Part shown: piece by piece, positions 5,177-8,499 of the stretch
Layout of the letters: the number at the start of each line of letters is the position of its first letter
Numbering within the stretch: position 1 is the stretch's first letter
Source of the DNA: Chitinivibrionales bacterium
Lineage (GTDB): Bacteria > Fibrobacterota > Chitinivibrionia > Chitinivibrionales > JANQEN01
Direction of reading: 5' to 3'
DNA length: 8,499 nt
Assembly: GCA_030593665.1 (NCBI GenBank)
Contig: JAUVGS010000063.1
Coordinates: forward strand, 1 to 8,499
Notes under the pieces: model-generated
What the model saw: the letters and a program-made list of their open reading frames with translations, nothing else
Told to the model about the DNA's origin: nothing
The model's database searches: none
Translations under genes and position numbers: made by a program

Positions 5177-6194
5177 CGCTACCAGGCACCTCCTTCTCGA
5201 CAACTCGAGTTATTTCTATTGCCTTTTTCCTGCCTATAAGGCCAGTTTTTCCTGCCATTTTTGTTTTACCACCGATTTGAAGTAAAATATCTTCTTCCTT
5301 TTTTTTATCGAGACACAAAATATCACCGCGCTGAAGCTGCAATAAATCGCGAATTGATATCCTGGTTTGTCCTATCACTGCTGTAACAGATACCTGTAAC
5401 GCTCGAATTTCTTGTTCGAGCAGATCATGGGTCTCTTTCGTTGAGGTACTCTGTGATAACATCCATGATTCCCCGGAAAGGTTTGAAATTACACTGTCAA
5501 GAAGCATATAGGGAAAACAGAGGCTCATTAATCCAGATGCATTCTGCATGCGTACTTCCAGTGAAATCAAAATAACCGTTTCGCCGGGAGGTGCAATCTG
5601 TACAAACTGCGGATTGGTCTCATATGTTTCGATTCTTGGACTGAACACTCCAATATGTTCCCAGACGTCCTTAAGATCGCTTAAACCACGTTCAACAATC
5701 CTGTGAATAACATTTTGCTCTATCTGGGTAAGCTCCCTGTTTTGTTCGGATGGTCTCCCCTGTCCGCCGAAGAGACGATCAATAATAAAAAACACCAGGG
5801 AAGGATTGATTTCTACTATTGCGCTTCCTTCAAGCGGTTCCATTTTAAATACATAGATACAACTTGGATTCGAGATTGACATGACAAATTCTGAAAACGT
5901 CAACTGGTCAACGCTGACAAGCTCAATTTCAACAAACGTTCTGAGGAAATTAGTGAGTGTAGTTGAAAATAAGCGTGCATATCCCTCATGTAAATTCTGC
6001 AGGGTACGCATCTGATCCTTTGACACCCTGTCTGGCCGACGAAAATCATATAACGACAGCGTCTTTTCATCTACCTCTTCTTCTTCGGCATCTCCAATAC
6101 CGCTTACCAGTCCACCGAGATCGGATTCTGCTCCTTCTGAGGAAACTGCCGATAGCAGGGCATCAACTTCTTCTTGCGAAAGGATATCGCTCAC
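5169..6194 (-). CDS. fliM: FliM, flagellar motor switch protein
   Basis: FliM forms the middle of the switch ring and binds CheY-P. The 341-residue product has the whole family layout. The N-terminal MSDILSQEEVDALLSAV is the CheY-P-binding peptide. A linker leads to YDFRRPDRVSKDQMRTLQNL, then the CheC-like middle domain with LSVSVD-type strands and the conserved LFGGQG stretch near residue 140. A C-terminal SpoA domain contains LQLQRGDILCLDKK and IGGKTKMAGKTGLIG. The start is GTG at 6194, with AAGGA about 8 nt upstream, and it matches the family N-terminus. It begins 19 nt after fliL and ends with TGA overlapping the fliY ATG by 8 nt, so FliM and FliY are probably made in linked amounts. Confidence 0.98.
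   Translation of the reverse strand: MSDILSQEEVDALLSAVSSEGAESDLGGLVSGIGDAEEEEVDEKTLSLYDFRRPDRVSKDQMRTLQNLHEGYARLFSTTLTNFLRTFVEIELVSVDQLTFSEFVMSISNPSCIYVFKMEPLEGSAIVEINPSLVFFIIDRLFGGQGRPSEQNRELTQIEQNVIHRIVERGLSDLKDVWEHIGVFSPRIETYETNPQFVQIAPPGETVILISLEVRMQNASGLMSLCFPYMLLDSVISNLSGESWMLSQSTSTKETHDLLEQEIRALQVSVTAVIGQTRISIRDLLQLQRGDILCLDKKKEEDILLQIGGKTKMAGKTGLIGRKKAIEITRVVEKEVPGSDE
5187..5195 (-). promoter_or_regulatory. Shine-Dalgarno of fliY inside the end of fliM
   Basis: AAGGAGGTG on the minus strand lies 10 nt before the ATG at 5176 and is embedded in the last codons of fliM. Together with the 8-nt overlap it suggests translational coupling, and it decides the fliY start. Confidence 0.8.
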
Positions 6195-6213
6195 AACAGG
6201 TCCTTAGGTTGTT

Positions 6214-6777
6214 TTATTGCACAATATATTCATTGAGATACACATTGCTGATCTGACCGGTTTTTTCCGGCATAGAATTATTTATCGCGCGCATAAATTC
6301 TTTTCGAATCTGACCCTGCGCGTCAGGATCATTTACCTCATCCAGCGTCATTGCAGATAACTGTTCAATCAGCATATTTTTCAGTTTTGGCTGCCGTCGT
6401 TCCAACTCAAAACCTAAATTCTTATACGCTTTATCATTATATTCCAATACCAGTACCACTTTTAGAAACCGCAGACCGTCGGTTTCGGCAATATTGACTA
6501 CAGCTTCAATAGGTGTTTCCACTATTGCGCCGACAGTGGTTTGCTCAACCGTTGTCTGTCTTAACGAATCAGCTTTCATTTTTGATTCGACTTCTTCGGA
6601 GCTTGGCGGTTGTGTCAATTGAAAAATACGGAAAAAGACAAAGAGCATAATGGCTTCAATGATAATAACTCCTCCAATGATACCTGCAATAATCGGCATA
6701 TTACTGCGGGATTTTCCTCCACCGGCCTTTTCCTGTTCTTTCTGCTCTTCCTGTTTTTTATCGTTTTCTTCTGCCAT
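6214..6777 (-). CDS. fliL: FliL, stator-associated flagellar basal body protein
   Basis: FliL is a single-pass inner-membrane protein that surrounds or stabilises the MotAB stator. The 187-residue product starts with a very charged cytoplasmic tail (EENDKKQEEQKEQEKAGGG). One membrane helix follows at about residues 27-52, then a periplasmic domain with the expected DGLRFLKVVLVLEYND strand and a PKLKNMLIEQLSAMTLDEVND segment. It ends in the usual Y-N-EYIVQ type. ATG is preceded by GAGGAAGAC. A 55-nt gap carrying a perfect 7-bp palindrome separates it from motB. Confidence 0.95.
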   Translation of the reverse strand: MAEENDKKQEEQKEQEKAGGGKSRSNMPIIAGIIGGVIIIEAIMLFVFFRIFQLTQPPSSEEVESKMKADSLRQTTVEQTTVGAIVETPIEAVVNIAETDGLRFLKVVLVLEYNDKAYKNLGFELERRQPKLKNMLIEQLSAMTLDEVNDPDAQGQIRKEFMRAINNSMPEKTGQISNVYLNEYIVQ

Positions 6778-6787
6778 GTCTTCCTCT

Positions 6788-6806
6788 CTGTTAAGTGTTT
6801 TAACAG
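6788..6806. repeat. Perfect 7-bp palindrome between motB and fliL
   Basis: CTGTTAA (6788-6794) and TTAACAG (6800-6806) flank a 5-nt loop. On the minus strand, CTGTTAA-AACAC-TTAACAG ends 1-2 nt before the fliL Shine-Dalgarno region (GAGAGGAAG). It could be an mRNA hairpin affecting fliL translation, an operator-like site, or chance. A T-run follows it on the plus strand, but no plus-strand gene ends here. Confidence 0.5.
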
Positions 6807-6832
6807 TTTTTAGCTGAATTTCTTTTTAAGGA

Positions 6833-7558
6833 TTATTGAGCCTCTCTCGTTAGATATTCTACATATATTTCAATCCGCCTGTTCTTCTGACGGTTCATTT
6901 CAGTATCGTTTGGTGCAATTGATCGATATTCACCATACCCGACAGCGCTAAGCTTTGCAGGGTTAATGCCGCCGTTTGTAAAGATAAATTTAACCACCTG
7001 TAATGCGCGTGCCGCTGAGAGTTCCCAGTTTGACGGGAATTCTCGCGTATGAATTGGTATATTATCGGTATGTCCTTCAACACGGATCTCACTCTCCGGC
7101 ATTTTTGTGTTCACTATCTGTATAACCTCGGCCAGTAATCCTGCAAATTCAGGTTTGATATCAGCTTTTCCGATATCAAATCCAATCGGATCGGCTACTT
7201 TTATAGCAATACCCTTATCCGTTACTTTCACTTTAATAGATTCATCGAACTCTTCCTTTTTAATAGATTCCTGGAGCTGACGCGCTGCTTCAATTGCCAT
7301 TCGCTTGTTCTGTTCATCTCCACCCATCCGCGGCACCAGAATATTTTTATGAATCGGTATTGTCGGAAACTCCTTCAGTACCCCACTGAAAGCATTCTGA
7401 AATGAAGAAGCGGCAACCATAAACCGATTCGGATCAATGGTTGACATTGCAAGCAGCATTACAAAGAAGCATAAGAGTAACGTCATCATATCACCGTAAG
7501 TGAGCATATACTCCGGTGCGCCAGCCTTTGCCTCTTCCTGTTTTTTTTGCCTTGCCAT
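6833..7558 (-). CDS. motB: MotB-type stator protein with OmpA-like peptidoglycan anchor
   Basis: MotB pairs with MotA to form the ion channel of the stator and anchors it to peptidoglycan. The 241-residue product has a basic N-terminus, then one membrane helix beginning YMLTYGDMMTLLLCFFVMLL. D23 is the expected ion-binding aspartate. A plug and linker region follows, then an OmpA-like domain (about residues 120-235) with VEGHTDNIPI, NWELSAARALQVVKF, LSAVGYGEYR and NRQKNRRIEIYV. The LLLCFFV helix sequence resembles sodium-type PomB/MotS stators as much as proton-type MotB, so ion specificity is not settled. ATG has only a weak AGAAGAA upstream. It starts 34 nt after motA. Confidence 0.97.
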   Translation of the reverse strand: MARQKKQEEAKAGAPEYMLTYGDMMTLLLCFFVMLLAMSTIDPNRFMVAASSFQNAFSGVLKEFPTIPIHKNILVPRMGGDEQNKRMAIEAARQLQESIKKEEFDESIKVKVTDKGIAIKVADPIGFDIGKADIKPEFAGLLAEVIQIVNTKMPESEIRVEGHTDNIPIHTREFPSNWELSAARALQVVKFIFTNGGINPAKLSAVGYGEYRSIAPNDTEMNRQKNRRIEIYVEYLTREAQ

Positions 7559-7592
7559 TTCTATTCTTCTTTATCTCATAATTTCCAGGTAT

Positions 7593-8369
7593 CTATGATT
7601 TACCTTCTTCTTTCATTGCACCGGCTCTCTGTCCCGGTTCAATAAAAGCGGTCAATTTCTGTTCAACAATACGCGGATTGTCTCCGGACTGGAGTGACAT
7701 GATACCTTCAAGCATCATCTCCTTTACCAGTATCTCATCTTTTGAGTAATTCTTCAGTTTAGCGGCAATGGGAATACAGAATGTATTTGCCATTATAGAG
7801 CCATACATGGTTGTTACCAGCGCGACAGCCATATTCGGCCCAATGCTGTCCGGGTCACTCATGTTGCCCAGCATGAGAATAAGACCGATCAGGGTACCAA
7901 TCATACCAAATGCAGGGGCCAGTGATCCTGCCAGTTCAAACATATTGGCTCCGAATTTATGACGCTCTTCAATAAACATTATCTCAGTGCTTAAAATGTC
8001 TTTGATAAGGTCAGGCTCAGTGCCATCCACTGCAAGCTGGATGCCTTTTTTTAAAAAATCATCATCAATTTCCTGTGCACGAGCTTCAAGTGCGAGTATC
8101 CCCTCTCTTCGTGCCTGTTCCGCAAACCCTACAAGCTGTTTAATTATATTCGCAGGAGTATGTGTTTTTACTAAAAATGCATTTTTAAGGATCCCGACTA
8201 CACCGAGTACTTTATTTAAAGGATGTGATACAAAGATAACAGCAATAGTTCCTCCAATAACAATCTGTAATGAAGGGATGTCTATAAATGCACCAATATT
8301 CTCAAGTTTCATTCCTAACATGATTAGTACATAAGCTGCAACGAGTCCGCCAATTGTTGCAATATCCAT
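7593..8369 (-). CDS. motA: MotA/PomA-type stator channel protein
   Basis: MotA makes the membrane channel and the cytoplasmic torque-generating loop of the stator. The 258-residue product has four hydrophobic segments (about 2-21, 34-50, 145-168 and 180-202). The large cytoplasmic loop includes the conserved ARREGILALE segment, with R87/R88 and E95 equivalent to torque residues. The conserved prolines are visible as P152 in GSLAPAFGMIGTLIGL and P178 in GPNMAVALVTTMYG. The N-terminus (MDIATIGGL, GAFIDIPSLQIVIGGT) and the 258-residue length are closer to the PomA branch than to E. coli MotA. ATG follows AAGAAGAG. It is the first complete gene here, 64 nt after the upstream coding tail. Confidence 0.97.
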   Translation of the reverse strand: MDIATIGGLVAAYVLIMLGMKLENIGAFIDIPSLQIVIGGTIAVIFVSHPLNKVLGVVGILKNAFLVKTHTPANIIKQLVGFAEQARREGILALEARAQEIDDDFLKKGIQLAVDGTEPDLIKDILSTEIMFIEERHKFGANMFELAGSLAPAFGMIGTLIGLILMLGNMSDPDSIGPNMAVALVTTMYGSIMANTFCIPIAAKLKNYSKDEILVKEMMLEGIMSLQSGDNPRIVEQKLTAFIEPGQRAGAMKEEGKS

Positions 8370-8394
8370 ATTTTTTCTCTTCTTTAGTTGTATG

Positions 8395-8400
8395 ATTATA
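8395..8400 (-). promoter_or_regulatory. Possible -10 box upstream of motA
   Basis: TATAAT on the minus strand lies in the 64-nt gap before motA, 25 nt from its ATG. No convincing -35 hexamer is seen 16-18 nt upstream (ATAAAT at best), and the gap is very AT-rich, so it may be chance. If real, it would be an internal promoter for the motor genes. Confidence 0.2.
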
Positions 8401-8433
8401 TATAGAAATAATTGGAAATTTATTTACTTATTC

Positions 8434-8499
8434 TTATTTTTCTGTGCTGTCTTCTTTATCCCGATGCACCACCTGAATCGATTGGTGACAGAGTTGTTT
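8434..8499 (-). CDS. 3' tail of an upstream gene, possibly flbD
   Basis: One minus-strand frame is open from the window edge to a TAA at 8436-8434 and reads KQLCHQSIQVVHRDKEDSTEK. The pattern QLCHQSIQVVHR followed by a charged tail is compatible with the end of FlbD, a small protein often encoded just before motA in spirochaete-type flagellar operons. The identification rests on position and a loose hydrophobic pattern. The other two frames on this strand also end nearby (at a TAA closer to and farther from motA), so even the frame is not certain. Confidence 0.35.
   Translation of the reverse strand, partial: KQLCHQSIQVVHRDKEDSTEK

Noticed and set aside
5177..5203. Longer fliY start at a TTG, adding MSRRRCLVA
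   Set aside because: The ATG at 5176 has a strong Shine-Dalgarno at good spacing, and the FliM-like N-terminal pattern begins there.
7987..8334. Plus-strand ORF of 115 codons opposite motA
   Set aside because: It is antisense to the highly conserved MotA reading frame and has no supporting motif.

Overview
The window is one end-to-end stretch of a flagellar export, switch and motor operon. All real genes lie on the minus strand and read from high to low coordinates: a 3' tail of an upstream gene (possibly flbD), motA, motB, fliL, fliM, a long FliY-type fliN, fliO, fliP, fliQ, fliR, and flhB, which runs off the window at position 1. flhB is complete at its 5' end but lacks its last codons. 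No plus-strand gene is supported.

Organism: the order motA-motB-fliL-fliM-fliN/Y-fliO-fliP-fliQ-fliR-flhB is the one I associate with the large flagellar operons of spirochaetes, and it also occurs in other deep-branching flagellated bacteria. FliY, a FliN with a CheC-like phosphatase core, is known from Firmicutes, Spirochaetes and Thermotogae. Base composition is moderately AT-rich and Shine-Dalgarno sequences are mostly clear. I place it as a spirochaete-like or candidate-phylum bacterium and cannot go further from sequence alone.

Layout: from motA to fliY the genes are tightly packed, with gaps of 19 to 55 nt and one 8-nt overlap (fliM/fliY). After fliY the packing is broken three times. 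A 247-nt gap before fliO holds a GC-rich hairpin and a 15-codon ORF with an excellent Shine-Dalgarno. A 216-nt gap between fliQ and fliR holds a MITE-like element with structured inverted ends and an unrelated palindrome in its middle. A 171-nt gap between fliR and flhB holds a palindrome built from 8-bp repeat units. fliO-fliP and fliP-fliQ remain tight (9 and 17 nt).

Function: MotA/MotB are the stator, FliL is the stator-associated membrane protein, and FliM/FliY form the cytoplasmic switch ring that receives CheY-P. FliO/P/Q/R/FlhB are the membrane core of the flagellar type III export gate. The genes are ordinary. The unusual content is the set of intergenic repeats, the small ORF before fliO, the FlhB autocleavage motif (NPTT instead of NPTH) and the FliY architecture.
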